DNA of 64,000 nucleotides from Phoebastria nigripes (Eukaryota > Chordata > Aves > Procellariiformes > Diomedeidae): positions 249,552 to 313,551 of the forward strand of contig JAYKAV010002541.1 of the NCBI GenBank assembly GCA_035582835.1, read 5' to 3'. Numbering within the stretch: the stretch's first letter is position 1; each line of letters opens with the position of its first letter. Of this stretch, positions 12,206 to 25,434 are shown piece after piece. The notes beneath the pieces were generated by a model. That model was not told the origin of the DNA and made no database searches. It saw nothing but the letters and a program-made list of their open reading frames with translations. The translations under genes were made by a program, and so were the position numbers.

Positions 12206-12706
12206 GATTTAGTGTATGGTGTTAACGCTGTAAGACACTGACTGTAGAAAAGTCGTGCTCTCCTGGCATGCTGTCATGCCTATGGAGAGCTGTTTGTGGG
12301 CTGAAACAAGGCATGTATGTCTGGGGTGCTGCGGATGGTGGTATCTCCTTATGGGCCTGTTTGTCTTCAGGCTGTGGATGGGGTGTGCTTAGGGAGGAAC
12401 ATGGAAGATAAGCTAGAAGAGCAATGCCATAAGTAAAAGCTAGGCTGGGAACTGACTATTTGACCAATAGTGGTTTAAAAATACTATTTGTGGCCTTTCC
12501 CCTTTTCCCTTTTTCCATTGCCAATGTGAACATAGAAGTGAGGGGTTGCTCTCCTCGCTCTATGCCTCTAAGTGCCTTGTGGGGTGTTTTGCATGTTTGT
12601 TTTTAAAAGATATTTTTGTACACAACATTCAAGTGGAAAATGCACTTTATAATTGCCATGTAATGACTCTTTTAAAACTATGGTTCTGTTTTTATCTGAT
12701 TGTTAA

Positions 12707-12712
12707 AATAAA
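12707..12712 (+). terminator. PPP1R3B: Polyadenylation signal of PPP1R3B
   Basis: Canonical AATAAA, followed about 15-40 bp later by a GT-rich downstream element (TTGGCTGTG and following). Cleavage is expected at about 12,725-12,735. Confidence 0.8.
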
Positions 12713-15700
12713 GGTGGAACAAAATGTTGGCTGTGTATCTTGCTGTCTTATTTAAACGCCCACGGGGCTGGGGAGGCGATTTGGACATGAGACCAGCTTC
12801 CTGCAAGTGGCCATTGGCAGGGAGGAGCACACGTCCGCAGTGGACTCCACTGCCTGAAACAGGAAAGAGCTGCCTGTTCCTGCTGCCTTCCTGCCAACAC
12901 AAATGCTTCCAGAGCCTCTGCAGCCACAGGAAGGAGGAGAGGAGCCAGGCCCTTGTCTCTGTGCTCTGAAGTTTCTCCACTAACCACTGTGTTCCTGAGC
13001 TACTCTTCACTCTTTCCCTCTTGCAGTGCCAGGAACAGCCTTTTCAGGTTTTTCTGCATTTATTTCAGGTCAGTCTCAGTCCTTCCCCCTACCTGGCTTG
13101 ATCTGGGATCAATACTTTCTCTCTGCCTGGGTACTGGGCTCTGATGGATGCTAGGAGAGGTGTTGCAGTAGGAGGGTCAGGCTTTTTTCTAATACCAGGA
13201 TCGAGTGAAAGTTAGACCCTTCTTTACTTCAAACTAGTTGTTCCTCTTGACACTGCAATAAAAAGCACTGGCAGGAAATGTGCCCCTTTGCAGAAAGAGA
13301 ATAACTCTGGTGTAAATGCCAGACAGGGCTAGTTTCAGGATTTGACCTGGCTTTGACCACAAAGACCAGGTCTTGGTGATGCCCTGAAGGTGTTGCATTT
13401 CAAACAATCAACTACTGAGTTGGGTGGCTTTTGCCACTTACTGATAAGGTAAGAAGGAAAGCTGGGGGGAGGGGGGAAAAAGCACAGACAGTCTTGGTGT
13501 GGGCTGGCTTGAGGGACTATGCAGGCAGTACTTCCCATCTTGCTACAAAGCCTTGCAGAGAGTGAGCTTAGCCTTTGCTCTATACAGAAACAAAACTGAG
13601 CACCTTCTGACTGTGGCTATTTCTGAGTCTCTCGCTTTCACAAGATGAAGTGTCTTTCCAGGGTGTTTTGCTTTCTGCAGCAGCTGGGTAAGGTAAAGCT
13701 TTTGGTTTCTCAGGTTCCCCCTCCAGTCTTTGCATCACAAAACCAAGCATGCTGGCACAGTGGGGTGCAAGCTCTTCCACCNAGTAGTGAAGCTGCTCCC
13801 CTCGACAGAGGAGTATGGGATCTGCATGCGTCTGGGAAAAGGGTATTGCATGGTGTTTCTTGCTGGTCTGTGACATTTTCCTCCCCTGTGGCTCAGGGGA
13901 GCCTGTGTTGGCTGTCACTCACTGCTGTTTGGGCCCAGAGGCCCTTCTGGTGTCGTCTTTGTGGTGGGATTCTTTCGGGGGTGGCAGATCTGCCCAAAGG
14001 CAGCTGAGAGCTGCTCTGCAATAGGAGTGCTCGGTCCTGGGAAAGGGAACAGCACAGGCTGAGGCGGGGAAAAAGTTATGTGTGTGTGATTTTTCACATG
14101 CAGGTGGGTAAGAGATAAACGCTGCATGTAATCCCCTGCCTGACAGCAGTTGTACCATGAGAAGTAGCATGAGGCAAAGGGCTCCACTTTCTTGGCAACC
14201 ATTTGCCATTTCCTTTTCTCCCCAAATTCTTTGTCACCTCCACATCTAACCAACTGCTGTTAAGCACCACTAAAAATGCTTCAGATATATATTTTTTTAA
14301 TACTGTTCTTCTTTTAATCAAACACACAGCACAGATCTCTTTTAAAAGGCCATCTCATTGTTTTTCTGGTTGCGGGGGGGGGGAGGGGGGAATATTTTAA
14401 AAGCTATTTGTGCCCCTGCCCTAGCACATCCCCGGGTGATTCAGGTGGCTTGGCCAGGGCTGCTTTCACATCCAAACACTGGCCCAAGCTCATGAGTGAG
14501 ACAAGTGGAGTCAGCCATTTCCTGTAACAGTTTGTGGGCGAAAACCCCGTGTGATGACAGCTTCTGTTTGAGAGAGAAGGAAGTCCAAGCTAAGCCTGCT
14601 GACATCCAGGGCAGCTGNGGAGAGGTGCAAGCATTAGAAGGGCCAAGAGAGCTCTTGGGTTTCTCTCCTAATGCCCAGGTGTTACTTGCTAGAGGATACA
14701 GACATTGCAATTGCTGCATTTATAAAGCCCTTGGTGGCAGGTGTGATTGTGCACTTGCTGTTTAATATACAAAGATTTCTTAGAGTGCTCCTGGCATCCC
14801 TCCCCCACCCCGGCCTTTGCTCTGAGGTTCCCAAACCTCTGTATCCTGAGGGTTTTCAGTGCCACCTCTTGGCAGAGATAATTAAGCTGGGATGTCATGT
14901 TGATCTCGGCTGAGGTGTTTGGAGGTTCAGGTTTCCTAAGTCTGGGCTCCATGGACAGCTCTGTAAAGGGGAGGGGGGCAGATGTTCCCCTGGTCCATAT
15001 CCAACTCCCTTTGCCAAGCGTAATCTCCCACAGGGATGCTGTCCTACAGGGGAGCAGCTCTGCTGAACCACTGCCACCGTGGCAGCCTCATCTAGAGCAC
15101 NCTGGATTGCAAGTCCTGGATGCAGTGACAAAGGCAGGATGTGGGCTCTCTGCACCCGCATCCTGGAAGAACAGGGTCAAAACTGTTTAAGAAGTTTGTT
15201 AAAAGTAGATCCAAGCACCCCAGGAAGAGCACAGGTGAGAGTTTGCTACTTTCTTCCCATTCTCATGCTTGCTAAGAGGGTCCTTGCTGGGGAATATAGG
15301 CTGCCAGAGTTGTCCCCAGCCTTGTCCAGCTTCCAGAGCAGGGCTGGTAACGGGCTGAAAAAGTTCACTCTTTGAGGCTGCTCATGTATTGAAGAAGGTC
15401 CTTGAGTTCAGATTTCAACACATGCTTAGCTCGAGGCCCTGCTTAATCAGAAAGTGAGGCTCTGTTGCTAACTGAGCACCAGACAATAGTGTGAGCAGAG
15501 CTACAGCTCAGACAGATGAGCCTGAACGTGGGGAGGTGAAGAGCAAAAATGTCGGAAATCCAAGAGAGGCTGACTGCTTTCAAACCCAACGAGGACGGTT
15601 CAGCCTGCCATCCACATCAGTCTGTGTCTCTGTACAGATGCTGTATGAGCACCCCACATTCTTGCTTTAGAAGTTTGGCTGTAGTCTTGTCCTCCAACGT

Positions 15701-17367
15701 TGTGAAAGCAATAGGAGTGATGCTGAGGATATTACCTCATTTCCATAAGGTTCGATGGGAGCTTTGCTATCCAGTTTGCTAATNGAGCTTCAGTGCTTAA
15801 GTAGTAGCTTGGGAAGAGACTGGGTTCACCACTAACCTAAAGATCTCCAAAGTATTCCTTTGGAGAGGGACAAAGCTAAGGCAACTGCAAATTATTGGGG
15901 CGGGGGGAAATATTTTCGCCAGAGATTGGACTGGGTTCAGTTGCTCTCATTGGAAGGGCTGCTTCTGCAGGGATTAAGGAAATGTTGAGTATTTACCACT
16001 TGTTATCGAAGTCAGCTGGAAATAGTCCACTTACTTACTGGCTGAAGCCAGGCCAGACTCAGCATGGGGGATGCTCTGGTGAAAAACTGCCCACAGCGGG
16101 GTAAGATGCAGAGGGTAGGAAAAATGTCTCTGCCAAACCATGGGAGTGTAAATGCATCCAGATAGTACTTTGCTGCTGGAGCATATTTTTCTTTGGTGTT
16201 AAATATAGCTCTTACAGGCACTCAAAGTGGAGAGTGACCTGTGGAAGATTGTTTGCCTTGCTAACAGAGGGCAGCAGGAGCGTAACAGGGCAGGAAGGCA
16301 GAGTGCATCATTTCCCAATAGCAGTCAGCATTTCTTCTTTGGTTTCTCCTCCACAAACCGTCAGCAAATGAGCCTCACTAAGAGACTGGTCTTTGGGGGC
16401 ATGTCTCTTGTCCGCAAGGCAAGGGATAAACAGTGCTTCCTTTTCGACATGTACCACGGGGCTCCCTGTTGCCCTGTAGTATCTCCCTCGTGCTCTAGAG
16501 CAGGGCATTGCCCTTTTCTCTTCTCTCTTACACACCATGACGCTGTTTCCACCACTGCCAGCTCAAGTGTGAGCTTGGTTTCACAATGTCTTCCACAAGC
16601 TTGTGTGTGGTCTGGGGACAGGAAGGGCACTTGGGTGCAGTGGGAGGCGGCTGCGCTGAGAACACAGCTCTCAGCAGCACCGAGAGCACCCTGCACCCCT
16701 GGGAACAGCACAGAGCTTTGCCATAAAGCCAGCAGCATGGGGCTGGGTTGCGATGCTCCCAAACTCCCCTAGTATTTCCACAGACTTGCTCCTACTGGGC
16801 AGTTCGGCTGGCTCTAAACTATTGCAATGAAACATATTTATGCCCTTGTCTCTTTTTGATGGAACTAAGCTTCAAACCAGCTGCTCTGGCCCAGCAAGGT
16901 TCTGCCACGCTACAGCCAGAGAAGCTGCCCAGCCTGTCTTTATCCTCCCCCTTGGAGGGGTACCGTGCCAGACAGTTAGCTGTCTTTAAAGACTTGTTAT
17001 TGACATTTACACAAGGCTTAAAAAAAGAAAAAGGGTGTCTTTGTTGAAAAATAATTGCAGCTGGCGTGTTCCTTTGGTACAGATAAGTCAGAGCAGTCAC
17101 CAAGTTAAGTACTTTGGCTCCTGGAACAGGGATACAGGCAAGCCCTTCCAGCCAATGCATTAGTCACAGATCCTCTCTCTGCTCCAATGCTGCTATGTAG
17201 TCTCGGGGGGACGGAAGGCTCAAACTTCATAACCCAGGAGAAGCATGCTCAAAAGAGCATAAGAAGAGGGTGAAACATTCAGGATATCTCCATATATGGT
17301 TTTATAGCTTCCAGCTATTTCTGGTGTGGGAGTCTTCTTGAGACNGTGGCAATGTCTTTATATTTAA

Positions 17368-17590
17368 TGAATCCTAGACAGGTTCAGTGGGAAGAGATCT
17401 CTAGATGTCTGCTCCAAGCAGGACCACTCTCACAGCTAGCTGAGGTCACTCAAGGCCTCATCCATNTGGATGCTAATGACCTCGATGATGGAGATGTCAC
17501 CACATCTCTGCGCCTTGTCCCAGGGCTGCACTGCTCTCCTGCGGAAAGACACGGTCCTCAGGAATCAAAGGAGCTCTGAGCAATGTTGCA
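17368..17590 (-). mobile_element. CR1 LINE 3' fragment, decayed
   Basis: The + strand reads as the reverse complement of a CR1 3' end. It has a GAATC-type tail remnant at 17,369, then GGGAAGAGATCTCTAGATGT, the GCTCCAAGCAGG block, CACTCAAGGCCTCATCCA, GATGGAGATGTCACCAC and CTTGTCCCAGGGCTGCACTG. These match in order the antisense CR1 consensus as I remember it (GAAGGGACCTCTGGAGGTC, GCTCAAAGCAGG, GGATGGAGACTCCACAACC, CTGTTCCAGTG). It is heavily diverged and 5'-truncated, as most CR1 copies are. It carries no reverse transcriptase frame. The right boundary is approximate. Confidence 0.75.
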
Positions 17591-20500
17591 GTGTTGCCAA
17601 AGCACCCTGTTTGTTCCTGGCCAGATTCAGGACATATGGATGTGAGGGGACAAGGTAAGTGGCCACAGGACAAAAATATTTCAGGGCTGGCAAGTCCTAA
17701 CCAATCTGTATTTTGGGGCAAGGGAGCAGCTGCTATTTGCATACAGCAAGGTTCTTGCCATCCCCCAAGGCATCCTGCAGTAAAGGGTAGAGCCGTATTC
17801 CCAATACAATTGCTGGAAAACCTTGCTGCCAAGAGCTGAAGACCTAAATTGACATACAGCCCACCTTCCAACGATACCCATCAAGGTCAATCTGAGCAAA
17901 CCAGACCCCAATTTCCTTCCCAGCACTCAATATTCAGCAGTAGGGAACTCATGATCTCCTGCACCTGCTTTCCAGCTTTATGGCCCCTGCCAGAACAAAA
18001 CTGGAGCATTATCAGCAGGAGTGTAATTCCTCAGTGTTTGTGTGGTGACACTCCAGCGCTATGGAGACAGGCACTTTTATAGGAAGAAATATAATAGCCC
18101 ACTTAGGGTTTTACGACCATTCCCCTTTCACACAGTGTTCCCCTGGACATCTGGCAGGTGTTGCTTCTCCTGCATTTCCCTACTTGCTGTGATTTATTGG
18201 CATCTGGGCGGCCATCAGAAATGCAGAGTGTTTCTTCACCTATAAGCTCAGCTGAATGTGTNCTTGATGGCATTGCAAGCCAGGGTTCAGGGTAGCTATA
18301 GGTGATGTGGTGACAAAGACCATAAGTGGCACCTTCCACCCCTCACTCAACAGCACACTTGGTCACTGGGGTAGGAGATGTTGGAACAGGTCTCCCTCTT
18401 GGGCTGAGGACTGTCACAGCCCAGCTTTACTTTCTCCAAGAAGCTGTCTCCAAGCAGATCAACTCACAATAGGAGGCAAACTAAAAATAAATAAATCTAT
18501 CAAACCCTCCACTCCTCCGCGGTGGCTTCTGCAGGAGAAGAACTTCACTTAAGAGACCAGAACAATTATCACTTGAATGCTTTATAGCCATGCAAGCAAT
18601 TATAGCAGACATGCACTAACTTTTAAGTTGGTGGTCAACAAGATTTCTTAGCCAACCAATGAATCTACACACAAATCTTTCAGTGCTTCTAAATGCCCTG
18701 CAATAACAGCCCAGTGCTGGTAAACAGTGAGCCATAAAGCCAGCAGGGATGCACTCACTGGGGGTTAATAGCAGGATGACTGAGCGTTTTAGTCATTTTT
18801 CTTTTTTTTTTAGTTTTGGTGTTACTGCAAGGAAACACTGCTTTTGTTCAGGCAAGCTGTCTTGTGAGTGTTATTCCTCCTAATAGGTATCCTGTTTTAG
18901 TCTAAAATTGAGTATTTATTAACAGTTCAGTACAAAAAGCTTTTGTCTTTACTTATCTGCATCAAACTGGATTTAGTGTTTAACCACTTACCTCAACAAA
19001 TACAGCCACTGCACACATGACTTGGTGGCCCTCTCTGAGACCTGGAAAACCCACGGCAGTCTCAGGCTGCTTAGGACCCTCAGAACCCAAGGCTGTCTTT
19101 GGGGCTGGGCACCATATGAGATGGCTCCAGCTGGCAACTCAGGATCACTTTAGAGAAGCTGGGAAGGAAAGCAGAGTTATCTCCCTCTGAAATCAGAGCA
19201 ATATGTGCTAGCAAGGAAAGAAGATCTCCGAGGGCCTTGTCTTGGCCACAGTAATGCCTGTAGGATGCAGCTGTTCCCTGGGTGAGGGGACCAGGAGCTT
19301 GCATTGGCCGTCCTTCTCTGGCGCACTGGCAACATGGAGCAACTCAGCTGTGCTGGGAAAAGTCCACCCTTGGCCTTAAGGTGACTGGATGGGGAAGCAG
19401 GACACTGGCCACTCCAGCCACCTCTGCCCCTTGCCTCTCCTCTCTTCATGGAGTAATTTCTCAGGATGGGGGGACAGGACCCTGGTTCCTTCGGCACCTG
19501 TCGGCCCACATGGCCATGGGGCACAGAGGTGGCCTGGCAGGGGACAGCCCATACCCACTTCCTCACCACTTGCCCTCAGCTCCCTTGCTGAGGATGCCAG
19601 AGCCCATGCTTATGCATGCGGAAGTCACACACACAGGGAAGGCACAGAAATTCATACCAATGACCAATTATTGAGCTTACATTAAAAACACAGTATGCTT
19701 TTTTAAGGCTGTGGGGAGAACCAGCTGGTTACATGAAATCTACATCTCTTGCGACCATGCTACCTGCCAGCAGCTGAGCAGTGGTCCCCCAAGACTGCCT
19801 GTCTCCTTCCCTGCCAGATCAGGTCTCAGGTAACGCAGGAGCAACACTGTCTGCTCCTCTGCAAGAATGTCCCCTGTCCCAAGAGCAGAGCATTGACCTG
19901 CCTCCCAATAGCCAGGCAGACCCATTAACAGGCAGAAGGCAGTGCTGAAGTTACTCTCAGGTTGGTGTGCTTCATGTCATGCACATCCTCTGAAGCAGGT
20001 CTTGTGCTGTTCCCCAGGTTGGCTCCAACCCTTCACTTGCCTGCAGCCTGGATTATTCACCTGCCAATGTCTACTAGATCAGGCATTATTTCTGAGTGCT
20101 TGTTGCAACTTGTCTTGCTGCTGCGTAGCTGTCTTGTAGGATGTGTCTCAGAAGGCATGATGAATCAAGTGGGGTCCATTCAGCACAAGCTGTGATTCTC
20201 ATATGGTCCCCCTGGTCCAGCAGCAGCACCAGCCACAACTGGCAAAATAGCCCTTCTCATAAAGACAGTTTGCTAGGCTGACTTATGGGTGCCAAGCTGG
20301 AGGTGGCCAAATTCTGGCTACATTAACCTACCTCCAAATAGCCATATAACCCCCCTCCCAAGCAAAACAATGGGATGTGGAAAGCCATGGCTCCAGGTCA
20401 TCTCAATGAAGCTAAATACCGTGTATAAGGCTATAGGATGGGCTACACGCCTACTGAGGAGACAGAGGAGCTCAAGTCCCAGGGAGTCCCCAAGGAGGTT

Positions 20501-23500
20501 GCAGGGCCAGGCCATCTCTGAGCCCTGTCATGGAGTGGAGAATGTGGTGTCACGTTGTAGGGGCTGGGACAAGTCCCTTGTGCTGGGTTACACAACTAGG
20601 CATCAGAAACACTCGCTCCTCTTGCCTGCTGTGTGCTGGAAGGGCTAAGTCCATCAAAACTGCAGCTGGAGTATGTCAGCTTGGGAAAATCCTGCCTCAC
20701 AGATGAATGTCTGGGATGAAAGAGTGCCAGCATGCCTGCACACCGTGCCAAGCTGAGCAAGCACAGGCTCTCAGGTTCCCCCTGTCTTAATACAGCCAAG
20801 CTCATCCTTAGCATTAAAGAACTGCTTAGATAATCAGGCGTTGCAGCTGCACTGCAGAAGGTGCAGCTCCTTTGAACACATGAATGTCAACTTGAGCCAT
20901 GCTTTTCATGGGGCTGGGAATGGGCTGCAGGTCAGCCCTGACCGATTCTCTTGGGCTTCTCCATCTTGATGGTCCCTTTGCTGAGTGGAGACAGGACGGC
21001 ATTCTGGCGCAGCACATGCAGTTATTCGTCTTTTCTTGCCATCAGCCAGCTCCTTACAGCAAAGCCCCCCAGCGATGACAGGCATCTTCCCCCATTGTGG
21101 GTAGGAAGAGCAAGGGAGAAAGAAGGCCTCAGCTCAGCTTTCTAATTAACAAAATGAGAGATCTGCCAGAGTCTGGAAAAAGCACCCATCTGGCAGGACC
21201 CTGCAGCTCCACCCTCAGGGAATTTGCATTTCTGACACTCAATCTGCCTACTTGGGAGAATACACTTCCAGGATCAGCTGCAAGCAGAGAGACTTGTGAG
21301 CCAGTTCTGTACAACTTACTCTAAATGAGGCTCCACCCAGCTCTAGCTGCAGCCAAACAAAAGCAAAGGCTCTTTTCTTCTGAAATACACAGGAGGTCAT
21401 AAGCTAGCTTGGAGCTGTATTTTCAGCTCTGACATTGCTTTTCAGCTCTGCTGCTTGTGTTTGTGCTTGGCTTCTTCTCNCTTTCCAAATTCCAGCAGCA
21501 GATTGCCTTTGTTTGTTTAACAATGTGAAGAAGGAAGAAGTTTGGATATGGTCTTACAGGAAAAGAGTGGATGCAATTTATAGCATCTTGCACCAAGGGG
21601 GCACTGAGAACAACTGGGAGCCTCAAACTCATCTGAACCTGAATCAGTAGCCAGATTTTTCTAAGGTGCAGATGACCCAGCAAGAGGAATGGGTGAGCAG
21701 TGACCAAGGGGCGTTCCCAGCTGCGGTACAGACCCTGACAAAAGAAAAGACTGGCAAACTGAACCCTGGGAAGACCTCCAGAACTCAAACTTTTCCATTG
21801 ATCAGAAAGAGTGATCACTTCTCAGAGGATCAACCGTTTGGTACGGAGCAGCTCCGTGGCCCAGCAGACCAAGCTGTAAATACAGCCCCAGGGAACCAGA
21901 CCACTCCAAACTGGTGCAATTGTTGAACTGTGGGGATGAATAATCACCCAAATAGCTTCCTCCAGGCAATGCAGGGAAGAGATGTCACCAACCATGTGAA
22001 AATTGAGACCATATGCTTCTAGGATGCTTTCTGAAAGGAGTGTGCTTGACAAGGCTGGTTCTCAGGTCAGACCCCGGCACAGCAGTCCCTCCCTTTCTGG
22101 TCCCAGGGACTCTCCCAACTCTGGTCGTTATTTTCACTGCAGCCAGTGCCTACTTTTCTGAAAGGCTGCAAGTCCTTCAAGGCCAAGACAGAGCTTGTGC
22201 TTTGTTTGTTTGGAGAAAAATGAATGCTAGAAAAAAACAAATGCTGGAGAACTGCCTCTGGCCTCCCCCATCTATGCATGAAGGCAGCTCCTCCACGGCG
22301 GCAGCAACTTCTCCTTCCGCTTGGCAGGTGTTGTCTGGACTGGAGCCATAGATGCGGGATCTATTTTCTGTTGAGCATGCAAAGGACAAGCAGTTGCCTG
22401 GCATAGCCCATGCCAGAAAACACTTTGCTATGCACTTTAACAGCTGATCTGGTAACACAGAGGTGCTGACCCCTGTTCCCTGTGCTTCATTCCCTGAAGA
22501 AGCAGGGCGATCGTTGTTTTTTCTTTCCATGACAAAGGTGTCGGACATAACCTGGCACCTGAAAGGGGTTCTTCCACTGTGCAGTTAGTTTCTGGGAATT
22601 TGGGGTTCTTTCACATCCTGAAAGATGGCATTTTCCATCTCTTGGGAGGCCTGTCCCTCATTGTCNGGCTCTCTGTGTGCCAGTAATGGAGCCACATGTG
22701 CATGTGCTGGAGCTTCCCCAATGCTTTGGCCTGGTTACACNGTCCTGAACAGCCTCCGCTACAGCTGCCGCATCTCTGGAGGGCACGCACCAAAGGCTGG
22801 GAAACTGGGAGAAGGCAAAGCAAGCCCTAATCAAGCAAGGCGGCTAGTTATTACCAAGCTGCTATTTCTACTGCAAGAAGCCCTGGAGCAGCAAAACTGC
22901 TTGCCTTGTGTATGTTCATTAGCAGTACGGATAAGAGCAGCATTGATTGCAGGCTATTATTAGATCTCTGGGACCTTTCTGGACTGGCTTTCTCTGGCAT
23001 TGTGCTACTTTGAAAGCACTTCCAATTTCTTTTCTCGTTCTTTTCTTCTTTTCTGAATGGTTGGGATGGCATTTCCCTATTCAGCAGATTTGGGACAGTT
23101 TCTGTTTTCTCCATTGTGNCTTGCAGAACTCTCCCCAGCTTGGTGCCACAAGCCCCACACCACAGACTTAGCAAAAGCTCCATTGTTCGACCACTCCTGG
23201 TCCCTTGGGCTGTAGAGCTGGCCAGACTGTAGTTCTTTTCTTAACACTGCATGGCTAACCTGCCAGGCAGCCCTACCCACTTCAGTTAACTTGCCAAGAT
23301 GNAGTTTCATGAGCATCTTCCTCTGATGATGACTCTGATTTTCCTGGAATCGCTTTCTTAGCATGTTCTGCGCAGCCAGCCTGGAGCACTCCCAGAAGAG
23401 ATGGATGCAGTAAGCCAGTGCTAAGCACGTACTCCCGGTACGGTGGCCTACATGGAAGTTATCACTCCTCTCCTGGCGTGCTGGAAAACAGCCTCAGCAT

Positions 23501-25414
23501 CCACTCAGTGAAAACAGGGGAGGAAGAGTCAAGGGAGAGACCCACACCGCAAAGGCCTGGTGTTCACNTATCAACACTCCATATGGCAAATGGTACCCAG
23601 AGGTCTCCCTGCTTCTGGCTTCCCCTCCAAAATGCTGGTGTGTTGGAGACAACCACTAAGCAAGGCCCTGCGGTGGGCATGGGCCTTCTGGGCTGCATCA
23701 CGTTCACCTTTCTTTGCCACATCCACAGACCATTCCTGTATCTTCTGCTGCGCCACCCACACAGCAGCCGGGAGGCAAGGACAGAGGTGCCGGCAGCCCA
23801 CCTGGGATTACAGAGCCAGAGGCAAACACGCACCCCGAAGCTTGGCTGACCCGTGTGCTGAAGGAGGGCATTTGAGGAAGCACGTTTGTACCTCTGGTTT
23901 TGAACCCAAGGCCAAACTGACTGAGATTAAAGCATGTGTTTGAGTGGCACTCTCTTTGAGGACAGAAATTCACCCAGGACAAAATATTTTGGCGATGAGC
24001 TACTTTTCGGCTTCCTGCATTCTCATCGGAGACTTGCTGACCTCACGCTGACGTGTAACTGAACTAGATATACTGAGTGCCTGCCTCTTCCCAATACCTT
24101 CAGGCAGCAATACAAACTCTGACCCACCCAACGCAAGTTAAGCGTGCTATTTTCTGCAGTGTCAACATAAATTTTATCCTATTGTTTGTGCTCTAAAGCT
24201 ATGTGAATTGTTGGACGCAATTTTATCTTTATTCCATAGCTTCCCCTTCCCTTCCCTTTCTCTTCAATTGCTTTTCTGCCGGTTTAAAGTTAAAGCAGTT
24301 TAAAGTTAAAGCTCTGCTCTGAGAAATGACTTTGTGAAACTGTATTTGCTTACGTATTGAATTTGTTCCCTGTGTGAGATCTAAGCCAGATCTGCTGAGG
24401 TTAGTGGCTCTCATATGGGTTTATTGCTTGTTACTCCTCTGAACCCAGGAAGAACCAGTCCATCAAAGGGAGCAGGTGTTTTATTCTGGGTGATTTTCTA
24501 ATTACCTATATCAGCTCTGCACGTGCAAACCACAGTATCTAGCCAAAAGGTCATCATTGGCAGAACATGGCCTGGCNGGAGCTGAGAAACTTGATTATAA
24601 GCAAGGGGTGAAAAAGAAATTACAAGCTTGAGTTTCAGAGCCCAGCACAGGTTCTGACCCAGCTCATGCTGATTAGCAGCCAAAAATTTAAGATCAACAT
24701 CTCCATCTGCAGGTATGGCAGGAAGAAGTTCTCTAAACTGAGCGGCATGAATCAGGCCTCCCCATTGACTTTCTTTTATACGTAGGTGATTTTTGATCCA
24801 CAAAGGCCTTTGGTACCTAAATCCCCATCTCTCCTGTAGGTCTTACAAGTTGTCTAGGGCAGCCTGTAATAAACCAGGCCTGGCAACACTGTTGAATAAT
24901 TTCTAGCACAGAACTGCCCGAGCAGTAGGACAAGAACGTTTCTAACCAGCAGGGGCTAAAGACAGAGCCTCTCTCTCCCAAGATGACCATGGGTTTTCGG
25001 CAAATCGGTCTGGCGGGAAGAAGAGACAGCCACAACCATTTCTGTCCCAAGGCATTTGACAAGGCAACGCATAGTTTGCACTGGAGTCAAAGTCCATTAG
25101 TTTAGCAACAAAAAGCCAGCAGCACCTGACTTTCTAATGTAACCTGATACCACTATTTAATGTCTACAGTGTGAATTATTAAGAGTTCCACCCAATGCCT
25201 TATCACTGGGAGGCTGGAAAAATCTTGCAAAGGCAGGTTCAATTTCCTTTGTCTGACCTAGATTCTATAATTCCCCCCCCATCTTAGCCTTATTTACACT
25301 TTTAAATTGACATGCATGACGTGTGGCTCACCGCCCTTCCATGAAAAGATGAACAAGGGGGTGAAGGTCACTGCTACCTGTCTATTGGAAGGGGACAAGC
25401 GGAAGGGGAGGCAA

Positions 25415-25434
25415 AGAGAGAGAGAGAGAGAGAG
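25415..25434. repeat. (AG)10 microsatellite
   Basis: Twenty bases of perfect AG dinucleotide repeat inside a purine-rich stretch. Confidence 0.95.

Larger units (their letters stand above)
10084..12735 (+). other. PPP1R3B: PPP1R3B 3' untranslated region
   Basis: About 2.65 kb follow the TGA stop without another coding frame of note. The segment ends at the only good AATAAA on this strand (12,707), followed by a GT-rich stretch (about 12,727-12,750). The last 150 bp are AT-rich and contain an 8-base match to the miR-17/20/93 seed site (GCACTTTA, 12,642-12,649). The 3' boundary is inferred; an AATAAA at 13,257-13,262 could give a longer form. Confidence 0.8.
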
